Below are positions 15,309 to 24,372 of a stretch of DNA of 64,000 nt, in pieces. Position numbers and translations under genes: made by a program. Where the stretch lies: positions 186,001 to 250,000 of the forward strand of contig NZ_RHHB01000001.1 of NCBI RefSeq assembly GCF_003710805.1. The letters run 5' to 3'. Positions within the stretch are counted from its first letter, which is position 1; the number at the start of each line of letters is the position of its first letter. Source of the stretch: Agromyces tardus. GTDB taxonomy: Bacteria; Actinomycetota; Actinomycetes; Actinomycetales; Microbacteriaceae. The notes beneath the pieces are model-generated. The model was given only the letters and a program-made list of their open reading frames with translations, did not search any database and was not told the DNA's origin.

Positions 15309-16124
15309 TCAGGCCCGCGTGCCCAGCCGGGCGGCTTCGGTGAACACCGTGCGCGCGTCGCGCGGCGGCCGGCCGAGCGCCTCGAGCACCCCGGTGGTCG
15401 GGGACTCGTTGCGGCCGTCGAACACCTCGCGGCACAGCTCGGTGAGCATCGTCGCCACGTCGGCGCCCGCCTCGGCGGCGACGGCCGCGTGGAACTCGTC
15501 GAACTCGACGGGGAGGTACTGCACGTCGCGACCGTGGATCTCCGACAGCAGGGCGGCGACCTCCTCGAAGGTCATCGACTGCGGTCCGGTCACCTCGTGG
15601 ACGCGCCCCTCGTGCCCGCGGCCGGTGAGCGCCTCGACCGCGACCGCCGCGATGTCGTCGACGTCGACGAACGGCTCGCGCACTCTCCCGGCCGGGAGGG
15701 CGAGCACGCCCGAGAGCACGGCGTCGCGCAGCATCCCCTCGGTGAAGTTCTGCAGGAACCAGCTCGCGCGCACCACGGTGGCGGGGATGCCGGATGCGAA
15801 CAGGAGCTCCTCGCACCGACGCGCTCCCTCCTCGCCCCGCCCCGAGAGCAGCACGATGCGCTGCACGCCAGCATCCCGGGCGACCTCGGTGAGGCGGGCG
15901 ATGGCCGCCTCCGACCCCGGCGCGGCGAGATCGGGCACGTAGGCGGCGTACAGTCGATCGACGCCGTCGAGGGCTCGCCGCCAGCCCTCCGGCTGCTCCC
16001 AGTCGAACGCGGGAGCAGTGCCGCGGGCGAGGCGGCGCACACTGCTGCCGCGGTCCTCGAGGAGGTCGGCGATACGCCGTCCGGTCTTTCCGGTTGCGCC
16101 GATCACGGCGATGGTGGAGGTCAT
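15309..16124 (-). CDS. NmrA-like NAD(P)-binding protein
   Basis: A 271-residue atypical SDR with the N-terminal Rossmann motif VIGATGKTGRRIADLL (GxxGxxG). There is no YxxxK pair, as expected for NmrA/HSCARG or quinone-reductase-2-like proteins. Other readable parts are RIVLLSGRGEEG, ATVVRASWFLQNFTEG and EVTGPQSMTFEEVAALLSE, which place it close to the QOR2/NmrA group. A GGAAGGA lies seven bases before the ATG. It is divergent from an AraC regulator at 16270, which is the obvious candidate controller. Confidence 0.86.
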   Translation of the reverse strand: MTSTIAVIGATGKTGRRIADLLEDRGSSVRRLARGTAPAFDWEQPEGWRRALDGVDRLYAAYVPDLAAPGSEAAIARLTEVARDAGVQRIVLLSGRGEEGARRCEELLFASGIPATVVRASWFLQNFTEGMLRDAVLSGVLALPAGRVREPFVDVDDIAAVAVEALTGRGHEGRVHEVTGPQSMTFEEVAALLSEIHGRDVQYLPVEFDEFHAAVAAEAGADVATMLTELCREVFDGRNESPTTGVLEALGRPPRDARTVFTEAARLGTRA

Positions 16125-16269
16125 GGCGAGTCCTTCCGATGGTGTGGTTGTCCCTGTCCATCCACCATCGACGCGTCTCGGCGGACGGACAATCGCCAGA
16201 AGTACCCTTTTCTTTGCCGTACGTCCTCCCACCGGGATGCTCGGCAGGGCGGCATGCCACGCTGGACGC

Positions 16270-17322
16270 ATGGTCAACCCGCGCACCCTCGTGGCCGCCG
16301 GCACCGCGGCCGAGCCCGTCGACCGGCTCGCCGACGGCCTGCACCAGCTTCGCTTCACCGGAGCGCTCTACTGCCGCGCAGAGCTCTCCGCGCCCTGGGG
16401 CGTCGAGTTCCCCGCGCTCGAGGGGTACATGATGCTTCCCGTCGTGCTGTCGGGGCGTTGCGTGCTCGAGATCGGCGACGAACGACATCCGCTCGAAGCG
16501 GGCAGTGCTGCGCTCATCACGCGCGGCACCCCGCACCGGCTCCTGAGCACGGCGGATGCCGCGGCGACGCCGCTCTTCGACATCCCCGTCGAGCAGCTCA
16601 GCGACACGTACGAGCACATGCGCTTCGGCGGCGGCGGCGAGCGCGCCCAGATCGCGTACGCCGCGATGCAGGTCGACGCCCCGCTGACCGCCCGCCTCGT
16701 CGCGGAACTGCCCGACGTGATCCGCGTCGACGCGTGGGACGACGGCGAAGGCGGCGCCTTCCGCACCGTGCTCCGCCTGCTCGCGCGTGAGGCCGAGGTG
16801 ATCGAGCCGGGCGGCGAGGCCGTCATGACACGGCTCGCCGACGTGCTCGTCATCCAGGTGCTCCGGCGCTGGCTGCACCTCGCCGACGCGACCACCGGTT
16901 GGCTCGCCGCGATCCGCGACCCGCACATCGGCCGCGCCATCGGCCGCATGCACGCGCGCCCCGACGCCCCGTGGACGCTCGTCGAGCTCGCCCGCGCGGC
17001 GAACATGTCACGCTCGGCGTTCGCGGAGCGGTTCACGGCGCTCGTCGGCGAGCCGCCGATGCGCTACCTCGCGGGCTGGCGGCTGGAGCAGGCCGGCTCG
17101 CAGCTCGCTCGCACCGACGACCCGATCGCGGCGATCTCGACCCGTGTCGGCTACACCTCGGAAGCCGCCTTCAGTCGCGCGTTCAAGCGCCACCACGGCG
17201 TCACGCCGGGCGCGGCACGTCGGGCGGCTGCCACGGCGTCGCCCCTCACGGCGGTACGAGCCGCCGGGGTGCCGGCTTCGCCCGGGGCCGGCGGGCGGCG
17301 CGAGACCACTCCGCCCCGCTGA
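16270..17322 (+). CDS. AraC-family regulator with N-terminal cupin domain
   Basis: A 350-residue protein. Residues from about 20 to 190 form an AraC_binding-type cupin (LEGYMMLPVVLSGRCVLEIGDERHPLEAGSAALITRGTPHRL). The C-terminus carries two AraC HTH motifs: WTLVELARAANMSRSAFAERFTALVGEPPMRYL and DDPIAAISTRVGYTSEAAFSRAFKRHHGVTPG. A Pro/Gly-rich tail of about 35 residues follows. It is transcribed away from the NmrA-like gene, with 145 bases between the starts, and probably regulates it. It is convergent with the PucR gene, leaving only four bases between the two coding sequences. Confidence 0.92.
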   Translation: MVNPRTLVAAGTAAEPVDRLADGLHQLRFTGALYCRAELSAPWGVEFPALEGYMMLPVVLSGRCVLEIGDERHPLEAGSAALITRGTPHRLLSTADAAATPLFDIPVEQLSDTYEHMRFGGGGERAQIAYAAMQVDAPLTARLVAELPDVIRVDAWDDGEGGAFRTVLRLLAREAEVIEPGGEAVMTRLADVLVIQVLRRWLHLADATTGWLAAIRDPHIGRAIGRMHARPDAPWTLVELARAANMSRSAFAERFTALVGEPPMRYLAGWRLEQAGSQLARTDDPIAAISTRVGYTSEAAFSRAFKRHHGVTPGAARRAAATASPLTAVRAAGVPASPGAGGRRETTPPR

Positions 17323-17326
17323 CTCC

Positions 17327-18919
17327 TCAGTCGGCGGCCGACCGCAACTGCAGCCAGGCCGCGAGCCGCTCGTCGGGCGTCTCCACCCGGATGCCGTGCG
17401 CCTCGCTCGCCCGACGGAGCCGGTGACGCACCGTGTTCTCGTGCACCTCGAGCCGCTCCGCGGTCTGCGCGACGTTGCCGAAGCTCTCCAGCCACGTGAG
17501 CAGGGTCTCGGCGATGGGACGGGTGCCCTCGCCGGCGTTCAGGGCCTCGAGCGCCGGGTCCCGGAGTTCGTCCGAGCCGGCGAAGAGCTCGGCGGCCCGC
17601 TCCACGACGAGGCTCGGGCGCAGGCCGTCGGCGGTGACGATGCGCGGCATCCGCTCGCGTGCGTGGGCGCCACGTGCGGCCGCGGCGAGCAGGCGGTCGG
17701 CGAGCTCACGGGCCCCCGCGACGTCGCCCGACCGGTGGGCGGGACCGGTGACGGCCACCCGGGTGCCCTCGCCGACGAGCCGATCGATGAGCGGCAGGAG
17801 CGGACGCGCGACCGCGATCGCCTCCCCGACGTCGCTCGCGGCGAAGAGCGTGTAGACCTGCCCGCGGTGGGCCACGGCCACGACGTCGGGGCGGTGCAGC
17901 ACGAGGTGCCGGATCACGGTCGAGCGGAGCTGGGCGATCGCCGTGGGTCCCGCACCCGGCACGTCGAAGGCGAGGAGGATCGCGCCGCGCTCCTCGGGAA
18001 TGCCGAGCTCGGCGAACTCGGTGCCCGTGAGATCGATGCCGGTCAGGAGCGTGCGCAGGCGGTCCTCGCGCGGTCGCTGATTCGTCGCGTGCGCGCGGAG
18101 GTCGTCGAGCAGGTGCGCGCTCGCGAGGGCGCCGGCGCGCCGCATCCGCTCCTCCTGCTGGGGCGTCACCGGACCCTCGCCGGAGGCGTCGATCGCCCAG
18201 ATGCTGCCGAGCGGCAGTGCGCCGGCCCGGATCGCGAAGGCCACGCGCGGCTCCTCCTCACCGAGGCGCGGGTACTTGACCGGCCGATCGGATCGGAGCA
18301 CGGTGCGGTACTGGTCGTCGTTGTACGGTGACGCCGGCACCTGCCGCGCCAGGATGCCGTGCGTGCGGAGCGCGTCGATGAGCTGACCGGGCACCGACGA
18401 GTACGCGAGGATGTTGCGGCTCAGGTCCTCGATCGCGACCGAGCCGCCGAAGAACTCGGCGAGCTCGTTCGCGAGTGCGAAGAGCGGCTCGGCGCCCCGG
18501 TCCTGCGGGCCGGCGAGCGGCGCCTCGGCCTCGCCCAGGAGGTGCGTGAGCTGCGCATCGAGGAGTCGCCAGCTGATCCGCTGGGCGACCCGGAGGAGTG
18601 CGAGTCCGGTGGACTCCGCGATCGCCTCGAGCGCGGGAACCCGGTCGGCGCTGCACTTCACCGCGACTCCCGCCGCTCCGTGCTCGGCCGCGTCGGCGGC
18701 GACGGCCGCGAGGCGCGCGGTGCTGAGCGAGGCGGTCGAGGGGGCGAGCAGCAGCAGGCCCGTGGCATCCGGGACCTCATCGGCGATGTCGAGGAACTCG
18801 GTGCCGGTGACGGCCGCGTGCGTGCCTGCCGAGCCGATCGGGGTGACGGTGCGCGGTCCGAGCTGGTCGACGAGGTCGGCGACCGTCACGGGCGGGCGCG
18901 TGACGTGCGCGACCGACAT
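17327..18919 (-). CDS. PucR-family transcriptional regulator
   Basis: A 530-residue regulator with the N-terminal PucR domain (VTVADLVDQLGPRTVTPIG... ADAAEHGAAGVAVK), a GAF-like central region (ANELAEFFGGSVAIEDLSRNILAYSS) and the C-terminal PucR HTH_30 (PIAETLLTWLESFGNVAQTAERLEVHENTVRHRLRRASE). PucR proteins usually activate purine, amino-acid or polyamine degradation genes in response to a substrate. It is divergent from the LysA-like enzyme and amino-acid importer, which are the likely targets. The start at 18919 is used; an in-frame ATG at 18940 would extend it by seven residues. Confidence 0.92.
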   Translation of the reverse strand: MSVAHVTRPPVTVADLVDQLGPRTVTPIGSAGTHAAVTGTEFLDIADEVPDATGLLLLAPSTASLSTARLAAVAADAAEHGAAGVAVKCSADRVPALEAIAESTGLALLRVAQRISWRLLDAQLTHLLGEAEAPLAGPQDRGAEPLFALANELAEFFGGSVAIEDLSRNILAYSSVPGQLIDALRTHGILARQVPASPYNDDQYRTVLRSDRPVKYPRLGEEEPRVAFAIRAGALPLGSIWAIDASGEGPVTPQQEERMRRAGALASAHLLDDLRAHATNQRPREDRLRTLLTGIDLTGTEFAELGIPEERGAILLAFDVPGAGPTAIAQLRSTVIRHLVLHRPDVVAVAHRGQVYTLFAASDVGEAIAVARPLLPLIDRLVGEGTRVAVTGPAHRSGDVAGARELADRLLAAAARGAHARERMPRIVTADGLRPSLVVERAAELFAGSDELRDPALEALNAGEGTRPIAETLLTWLESFGNVAQTAERLEVHENTVRHRLRRASEAHGIRVETPDERLAAWLQLRSAAD

Positions 18920-18966
18920 TGGAGAAATCTCACCATGCATGCGCTAAAGATATGCCAGATCTCCAA
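18919..18966. promoter_or_regulatory. Inverted repeat in the PucR/LysA-like divergent gap
   Basis: TTGGAGA at 18919-18925 and TCTCCAA at 18960-18966 are exact reverse complements; with one extra base in the left copy the similarity extends to TTGGAGATCT. The left arm touches the PucR start codon. A TAGGCT at 18989-18994 could be the -10 for the LysA-like gene. This is a candidate PucR-binding region. Confidence 0.35.
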
Positions 18967-19038
18967 CCATCTGGGCGAGCGAACTTCCTAGGCTTGCCAA
19001 CGGCGGCCGCGATGACGCGTCGCCGCGGAGGAGGAACG

Positions 19039-20349
19039 ATGACTGCGACCCGGCCCGCACCCGAGGGCACCCGCCTCGGGGAGCTCTGGCGGATCCTGCC
19101 CGAGGAGGCGACCGCGAGCGGCGACGGCGTGCTCGAGATCGGGGGCGTGGCGGTCACGGAACTGGCCGAACGATTCGGCACGCCGCTGCACGTCTACGAC
19201 GAGGCCGGCCTGCGCCGCCAGATCCGCCGCTTCGTCGACGGGCTGCGCGACCGGTGGCCAAACTCGGAGGTGCTGTTCGCCTCGAAGTCGCTGCCGGCGG
19301 TCGGGATGTACCGCATCGCGCAGGAGGAGGGCCTCTCGGTCGACATCGCGGGCGGGGGCGAACTGCAGCTCGCACTCGCCGCGGGCGTCGACCCCGCTCG
19401 ACTCCACTTCCACGGCAACGCCAAGACCGACGCGGAGCTGCGCATGGCCCTCGACGCGGGCATCGACACGATCATCGTCGACAACGACGATGAGCTCGAT
19501 CGCCTCGAGCGGCTGCTCGAGCGGCCGCAGAGGCTGCTGCTGCGCGTCATCCCCGGTGTCGAGGCGAAGACGCACGCCTCGCAGGCAACGGGCGGCGTGC
19601 ACTCGAAGTTCGGCCTGCCGCTCGACCAGGCGGAGCGCGCGATCGCCCGCATGCAGACCCACCCCCTGATGCGGTTCGAGGGCGTGCATCTGCACATCGG
19701 CTCGCAGATCCTCGACACCGCGCAGTTCGCGGAGGCCGTCGCGAAGATCTCGACGGTCGGCACCTTCGGCACCTACGACGTCGGCGGCGGACTCGGCATC
19801 AGCTACACCTACGCCGAGGAGGCGCCGAGCGTCGAGTCCTACCTCGACGCGATCGTCGCGGCCGCGAGGGCGTACCTGCCGGCCGACGCCCGGCTCCTCA
19901 TCGAGCCGGGCCGGTCGATCGTCGCGCGCGCCGGCGTGACCCTCTACCGGATCACGACGGTGAAGCGGACCGGCCGCACGTTCGTCGCGGTCGACGGCGG
20001 CCTCGCCGACCAGATGGACATCGCGCTCACGCAGCAGCGCTACGAGGCGATCATCGCCGACCGGCTGCACGAACCATGGACCGAGACGGTGCAGCTCGTC
20101 GGGCGCCAGTGCGAATCGGGCGACCTGCTCGTCGACGGTGCTCCGATGCCACCGGCCCGGGTCGGCGATCTCGTGGTGATGGCCGGCACCGGCGCCTACG
20201 CCTACACGATGTCGAACAACTACAACGGGGCGCTGAAGCCGGCGATCGTCTTCGTCGGCGACGGTGACGCCCGACTCGTCACGCGCCGCGAGACCTACGA
20301 CGACCTGCTCGCCACACACGCCCCGGCACTCGCCGGCGCGCTCGTCTGA
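19039..20349 (+). CDS. LysA-like fold-type III PLP decarboxylase
   Basis: A 436-residue alanine-racemase-fold/decarboxylase protein. The PLP lysine is in EVLFASKS (about residue 83). Other family features are HFHGNAKTDAELRMAL, GVHLHIGSQI, the phosphate-binding glycines in YDVGGGLGISYT, IEPGRSIVARAG, and the second-subunit CESGD motif near residue 360. These match diaminopimelate decarboxylase or a close paralogue acting on another basic amino acid. A GGAGGAGGA sequence precedes the ATG. It is encoded with an amino-acid importer and a PucR regulator and not with argS or hom, which suggests a catabolic or modified-amino-acid role in place of housekeeping lysine synthesis. Confidence 0.88.
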   Translation: MTATRPAPEGTRLGELWRILPEEATASGDGVLEIGGVAVTELAERFGTPLHVYDEAGLRRQIRRFVDGLRDRWPNSEVLFASKSLPAVGMYRIAQEEGLSVDIAGGGELQLALAAGVDPARLHFHGNAKTDAELRMALDAGIDTIIVDNDDELDRLERLLERPQRLLLRVIPGVEAKTHASQATGGVHSKFGLPLDQAERAIARMQTHPLMRFEGVHLHIGSQILDTAQFAEAVAKISTVGTFGTYDVGGGLGISYTYAEEAPSVESYLDAIVAAARAYLPADARLLIEPGRSIVARAGVTLYRITTVKRTGRTFVAVDGGLADQMDIALTQQRYEAIIADRLHEPWTETVQLVGRQCESGDLLVDGAPMPPARVGDLVVMAGTGAYAYTMSNNYNGALKPAIVFVGDGDARLVTRRETYDDLLATHAPALAGALV

Positions 20350-20400
20350 CCAGGCCACCCCGGCCACCGATCCCCACCCCCGATGACAAGGAAGTCACTC

Positions 20401-21336
20401 ATGATCGCACGCACCACCACGCTGCTCGGCGCCGCGGCGGTCGCCGCCGCGCTCGTCCTCACCGGATGCTCCGGTTCGGGCGGTGCGGGCGCCGCCGCCG
20501 CGGCAGCCGGCCCCGACCTCCCGATCGGCGACGAGGTCTCGACCACGGTCGACCCGGCCCTCACCGCACTGCTGCCCGACGACATCGTCGAGAAGGGCCG
20601 CATCGACGTCGCCGTGGACATCCCGTTCCCGCCCATGGCGATGTACGACGACACCAACCGCGAAGTCGGCTTCGACCCCGAGCTGGGTCGCCTGCTCGGC
20701 CAGAAGCTCGGCATCGACGTGTCGCTCAACAAGCAGGCGTTCGACTCCGTGATCCCGTCGCTGCAGGCGGGCAACAACGACATCATCATGAGCGGGATGA
20801 ACGACACCCCCGAACGCCAGGAGACGCTCGACTTCGTCGACTACACGCACGGCGGGTTCGCCATCCTCGTCGCCGCGGGCAACCCGAAGGGCATCACGAC
20901 CCAGGCCGACCTGTGCGGCACGACCGTCTCGGTGCAGAAGGCCACCGTGCAGGGCGAGCTGCTCCGGGCGATGGACTGCGGGTCGGATCCCGTGACGGTG
21001 ACGGAACTGCCCTCCGACCTCGATGCGCAGACGGCCCTGCGCGCGGGCAAGAGCGATGCCTACGTCTCGGACGCCGTCGTCGCGGAATACGTCGCGGCGA
21101 CCACCGCGGACGGCGAGGCCTTCGACGTCGTGCGCGACCCCGAGAACCCGGCCGGGTTCAACCCCGTCTACAGCGGCATCGGCCTCCTCAAGGACGACGC
21201 CGGGCTGACCGAGGCGATCCGGCAGGCCCTGCAGGCCCTCATCGACGAGGGCACCTACCAGCAGGTGCTCGACCGCAACAACATCGGCGCGTACGCCGTC
21301 GCGTCGGCCGAGGTGAACCAGGGGGCGGCGCAGTGA
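20401..21336 (+). CDS. Amino-acid ABC transporter substrate-binding lipoprotein
   Basis: A 311-residue family 3 solute-binding protein. The signal peptide ends at the lipobox LTGC near residue 20, followed by a Gly/Ala-rich linker. The binding domain reads [39 protein letters not shown] and [32 protein letters not shown], typical of polar amino-acid receptors. The start at 20401 is preferred over 20383 because AAGGAAG lies nine bases upstream. Its stop overlaps the GTG of the permease. The neighbouring LysA-like enzyme suggests a basic or dibasic amino acid as ligand. Confidence 0.92.
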   Translation: MIARTTTLLGAAAVAAALVLTGCSGSGGAGAAAAAAGPDLPIGDEVSTTVDPALTALLPDDIVEKGRIDVAVDIPFPPMAMYDDTNREVGFDPELGRLLGQKLGIDVSLNKQAFDSVIPSLQAGNNDIIMSGMNDTPERQETLDFVDYTHGGFAILVAAGNPKGITTQADLCGTTVSVQKATVQGELLRAMDCGSDPVTVTELPSDLDAQTALRAGKSDAYVSDAVVAEYVAATTADGEAFDVVRDPENPAGFNPVYSGIGLLKDDAGLTEAIRQALQALIDEGTYQQVLDRNNIGAYAVASAEVNQGAAQ

Positions 21337-22310
21337 CCGCCCTGCACGACGCGACCCTCGCGCTCGCACCGGATGCCACCGACGACGATGTCGTGGCGAT
21401 CCCCCTTCGCCGCCCATGGCGCTGGATCAGCGCCGCCGTGGTGCTGCTGCTCGTCGCGGCATTCGCCTCCTCGGTGCTGACCAATCCGAACATCGACTTC
21501 GCGGCGATCGGCGAGTTCCTCTTCGACCCGCGGATCCTCGAGGGCGTCTGGCTGACGTTGCTCATCACCGCCATCTCGATGATCGTCTCGACGGTGCTCG
21601 CGATCGTCGTCGCGGCGATGCGGCTCTCGTCGAACCCGGTGCTCTCGACGGTGGCGTGGTTCTACGTCTGGGCCTTCCGCGGTACGCCGCTGCTGGTGCA
21701 GATCGTGCTGTGGGGCTACCTGGGCCTGCTGTACGCGAAGCTCACCGTCGGCATCCCGTTCACCGACGTCGTCTTCTGGCAGGTGAACACCAACGAGCTC
21801 ATCAGCGCGTTCGTCGCGGGCCTGCTCGCCCTCACGCTGAACCAGGCCGCCTACTCGTCGGAGATCGTGCGGGCCGGCATGCTCTCGGTGGACGAGGGCC
21901 AGCGCGAGGCCTCCTACTCCCTCGGCATGTCGCCGCTCTACACGTTCCGCCGGGTGCTGCTGCCGCAGGCGATGCGGGTGATCATCCCGCCGATGGGCAA
22001 CGAGACCATCTCGATGCTGAAGAACACCTCGCTGCTGTCGGTGATCGCCGTGCTCGAGATCTACACGCAGGCGACGGTGATCTCGTCGCAGAACCTCAAG
22101 CAGGTGGAGCTGCTCATCGTCGCGAGCCTCTGGTACCTCTTCATGACGAGCGTGCTCTCCATCCCGCAGTACTACCTCGAACGGCGGTACGGCCGCGGCA
22201 CCAGCCGCACCCTGCCGCCCACTCCGTTGCAGCGGGTGCGTCGTGCGCTCGCAACGCGTCGGCCCGCTCCCGCGCCCGCGCCCGAGACCAAGGAGGTCAG
22301 CGTCGTATGA
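21333..22310 (+). CDS. Amino-acid ABC transporter permease (HisM/GlnP type)
   Basis: A 325-residue permease with a GTG start overlapping the receptor stop (GTGA). After a hydrophilic N-terminus it shows [18 protein letters not shown], the family-specific [23 protein letters not shown] helix and [11 protein letters not shown]. The EAA loop reads [34 protein letters not shown]. The extra N-terminal helix and a Pro/Ala-rich C-terminal tail ([12 protein letters not shown]) make it longer than the usual 220-260 residues. As there is one permease gene, the pore is probably a homodimer. Confidence 0.92.
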   Translation: MTALHDATLALAPDATDDDVVAIPLRRPWRWISAAVVLLLVAAFASSVLTNPNIDFAAIGEFLFDPRILEGVWLTLLITAISMIVSTVLAIVVAAMRLSSNPVLSTVAWFYVWAFRGTPLLVQIVLWGYLGLLYAKLTVGIPFTDVVFWQVNTNELISAFVAGLLALTLNQAAYSSEIVRAGMLSVDEGQREASYSLGMSPLYTFRRVLLPQAMRVIIPPMGNETISMLKNTSLLSVIAVLEIYTQATVISSQNLKQVELLIVASLWYLFMTSVLSIPQYYLERRYGRGTSRTLPPTPLQRVRRALATRRPAPAPAPETKEVSVV

Positions 22311-23113
22311 GCGCCACCGCCCCCATCAGCCCCACCGTCGCCGAGGCTCCCGCGCGAGCGCTCGTCGAGATCCGCCGGGTTCGCAAGAGCTTCGGCGCCC
22401 ACGAGGTGCTCCGCGACGTCTCGCTCGCGGTGCCCGAGGGCACGGTGACCGTACTGCTCGGGCCCTCGGGATCCGGCAAGTCCACGCTGCTGCGCTGCAT
22501 CAACCACCTCGAGACGATCGACGGGGGCCGCATCATCGTCGATGGCGAGCTCATCGGCTACCGGCAGGCCGGGCACAACATCCATGAGATGACGCCGAAG
22601 CAGATCGCGAGGCAGCGGCGTGCGATCGGCATGGTGTTCCAGCGGTTCAACCTCTTCCCGCACCTGACCGCGCTCGAGAACATCACCGAGGCGCCGATCG
22701 GGATCGGGGGCGTGCCGCGGGCGCGGGCCAGGGCGCGGGCGAACGAGTTGCTCGACCGCGTGGGCCTCGCCGCGTTCGCCGGGCACTACCCGGCGCAGCT
22801 CTCGGGCGGACAGCAGCAACGCGTCGCGATCGCGAGGGCACTCGCCATGGATCCGAAGCTCATGCTGTTCGACGAGCCCACGTCGGCGCTCGACCCCGAG
22901 CTCGTGGGGGACGTGCTCGACGTCATGCGCGAGCTCGCCCGCGACGGCATGACCATGATCGTCGTGACCCACGAGATCGGCTTCGCGCGGGGTGTCGCCG
23001 ACCAGGTGGTGTTCATGGACGGCGGGGTCGTCGTCGAGGCCGGCCGCCCCGAGGACGTGCTCGACCATCCGCAGCGCCAGCGCACCCGCAACTTCCTGGA
23101 GAGCGTGCGCTAG
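22307..23113 (+). CDS. Amino-acid ABC transporter ATP-binding protein (GlnQ type)
   Basis: A 268-residue ABC ATPase. Walker A reads GPSGSGKST, the Q-loop [10 protein letters not shown], the signature LSGGQQQR, Walker [13 protein letters not shown] and the H-loop VVTHEIGF. This pattern, especially [18 protein letters not shown], is diagnostic of the polar amino-acid uptake family. Its ATG overlaps the permease stop by four bases. With the receptor and permease it forms a complete importer, unlike the sugar system upstream. Confidence 0.95.
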   Translation: MSATAPISPTVAEAPARALVEIRRVRKSFGAHEVLRDVSLAVPEGTVTVLLGPSGSGKSTLLRCINHLETIDGGRIIVDGELIGYRQAGHNIHEMTPKQIARQRRAIGMVFQRFNLFPHLTALENITEAPIGIGGVPRARARARANELLDRVGLAAFAGHYPAQLSGGQQQRVAIARALAMDPKLMLFDEPTSALDPELVGDVLDVMRELARDGMTMIVVTHEIGFARGVADQVVFMDGGVVVEAGRPEDVLDHPQRQRTRNFLESVR

Positions 23114-23120
23114 CCGCGTC

Positions 23121-23492
23121 TCAGCCCTCGGCAGGCTCCCCGCGGTTCCAGCGGGTGAGCTTGCCGGGGGCCGACGACAGCCAGACGTCGCCGATCGAGC
23201 CGTCGGGTTCCACGCCGATGCAGAGCACGCCGACGACCTCGCCGCCGGGTCGGCGCAGCACGAGCCCGGGCCCGCCGTTCACCCGGACGGGTTCGAGCGA
23301 GGCATCCGGATGCCGCATCCGCCGGGTTCTCAGCGCAGGGATGACGCTCGCCCGTCCCTGCTCCGATCCGCCGGTGTCGTCGCCGGTGTCGACCACCATG
23401 CGCACGGCGTCGCTCAGCAGGCGCGCCAGCGCCACGTCGTCGCCCTGATCGAGCGCGGCGATGAGGCGGGCGGCGACGTCGTCACGCGGCAC
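23121..23492 (-). CDS. NTF2/SnoaL-like small protein encoded after an ECF41 sigma factor
   Basis: A 123-residue protein with a GTG start that overlaps the end of the sigma-factor gene by 11 bases, so it is translationally coupled. The sequence ([34 protein letters not shown]... [43 protein letters not shown]) resembles the SnoaL/NTF2-like domain that ECF41 sigma factors carry at their own C-terminus. It may therefore act as a free partner or modulator of the sigma factor; this is inference. It shares no readable catalytic residues with SnoaL cyclases. Confidence 0.7.
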   Translation of the reverse strand: MPRDDVAARLIAALDQGDDVALARLLSDAVRMVVDTGDDTGGSEQGRASVIPALRTRRMRHPDASLEPVRVNGGPGLVLRRPGGEVVGVLCIGVEPDGSIGDVWLSSAPGKLTRWNRGEPAEG

Positions 23493-24360
23493 GATGGGTC
23501 ACGGCGGCGAGCTTGTGGGGGTTCATCATCCAGAGCACCTGGTCGATGCCGTCGGCGGAGGCGACGACGGTGAGCACCGCCATCGTGGTGCCGTCCTTCG
23601 ACAGCACGACCGCAGGCTGGCCGTTGGCGACCGTCTCGGTGACCGACACGCCGTCCCAGAAGTGCGTGTGGAACGCGCGCACGAACTTCGCGACCGTCTC
23701 CCGGCCACGCACCGGGAACTTCGAGGCGCGCACGACGCCGCCGCCATCGGAGTACGACACGACGTCCTCGGCGAAGAGCCGCTCGAGCTCGTCGAGGTCG
23801 CCGGTCTTCGCGGCGCTCACGAACGCGGTGAGCAGGCGACGCTGCTCCTGCTGGGAGACCTCGCGTCGTCGCTCGCCGGCGAGGTGCTTGCGAGCACGGC
23901 TGACGAGCTGGCGGGCAGCTGGCTCGGAGAGCTGCACGATGTCGCAGATCTGCGGGTACGAGTAGGCGAACGCCTCGCGCAGCACGTACGCCGCCCGCTC
24001 GGTCGGCGTGAGCCGCTCGAGCATGACCAGCACCGCGAATCCGAGCGCCTCGGCTCGCTCGGCGCCGAGGGTGGGGTCGTTGCTCGTGTCGACGGGCTCC
24101 GGCAACCAGGGGCCGATGTACGTCTCGCGGCGCACGCGGGCCGACTGCAGCGCGTTGATGGCGAGCCGGGTGGTGGCGGTGGCGAGGAAGGCCGCCGGTT
24201 CCAGCACGACGGAACGGTCGGTGCCCTGCCAGCGCAGCCAGGTCTCCTGCACGATGTCCTCGGCCTCGGATGCGCTGCCGAGCATGCGGTAGGCGATGCC
24301 GAAGAGACGGGGTCGCACGGCTTGGAAGACGTCGAGCGCGTCGTCGAGGTTCGCATCCAT
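23482..24360 (-). CDS. ECF41-group sigma factor (SigJ-like)
   Basis: A 292-residue ECF sigma factor. Region 2 is VRPRLFGIAYRMLGSASEAEDIVQETWLRW and region 4 is LTPTERAAYVLREAFAYSYPQICDIVQLSEPAARQLVSRARKHL. The linker holds the ECF41 hallmark WLPEP, and the C-terminal SnoaL-like extension has SYSDGGG and NPHKL, close to the group's DGGGK and NPDKL. In ECF41 proteins this extension acts as a built-in regulator, with no separate anti-sigma factor. It is the fourth gene of a five-gene unit; its partners are two NAD(P)-binding proteins and a hydrolase, the oxidoreductase class usually linked to ECF41. Confidence 0.92.
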   Translation of the reverse strand: MDANLDDALDVFQAVRPRLFGIAYRMLGSASEAEDIVQETWLRWQGTDRSVVLEPAAFLATATTRLAINALQSARVRRETYIGPWLPEPVDTSNDPTLGAERAEALGFAVLVMLERLTPTERAAYVLREAFAYSYPQICDIVQLSEPAARQLVSRARKHLAGERRREVSQQEQRRLLTAFVSAAKTGDLDELERLFAEDVVSYSDGGGVVRASKFPVRGRETVAKFVRAFHTHFWDGVSVTETVANGQPAVVLSKDGTTMAVLTVVASADGIDQVLWMMNPHKLAAVTHRAA

Positions 24361-24372
24361 GTGGCGATCCTG

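Noticed and set aside
19039-20349. Naming the PLP enzyme lysA
   Set aside because: Motifs fit the family, but the transporter/PucR context and absence of argS or hom neighbours point to a paralogue.
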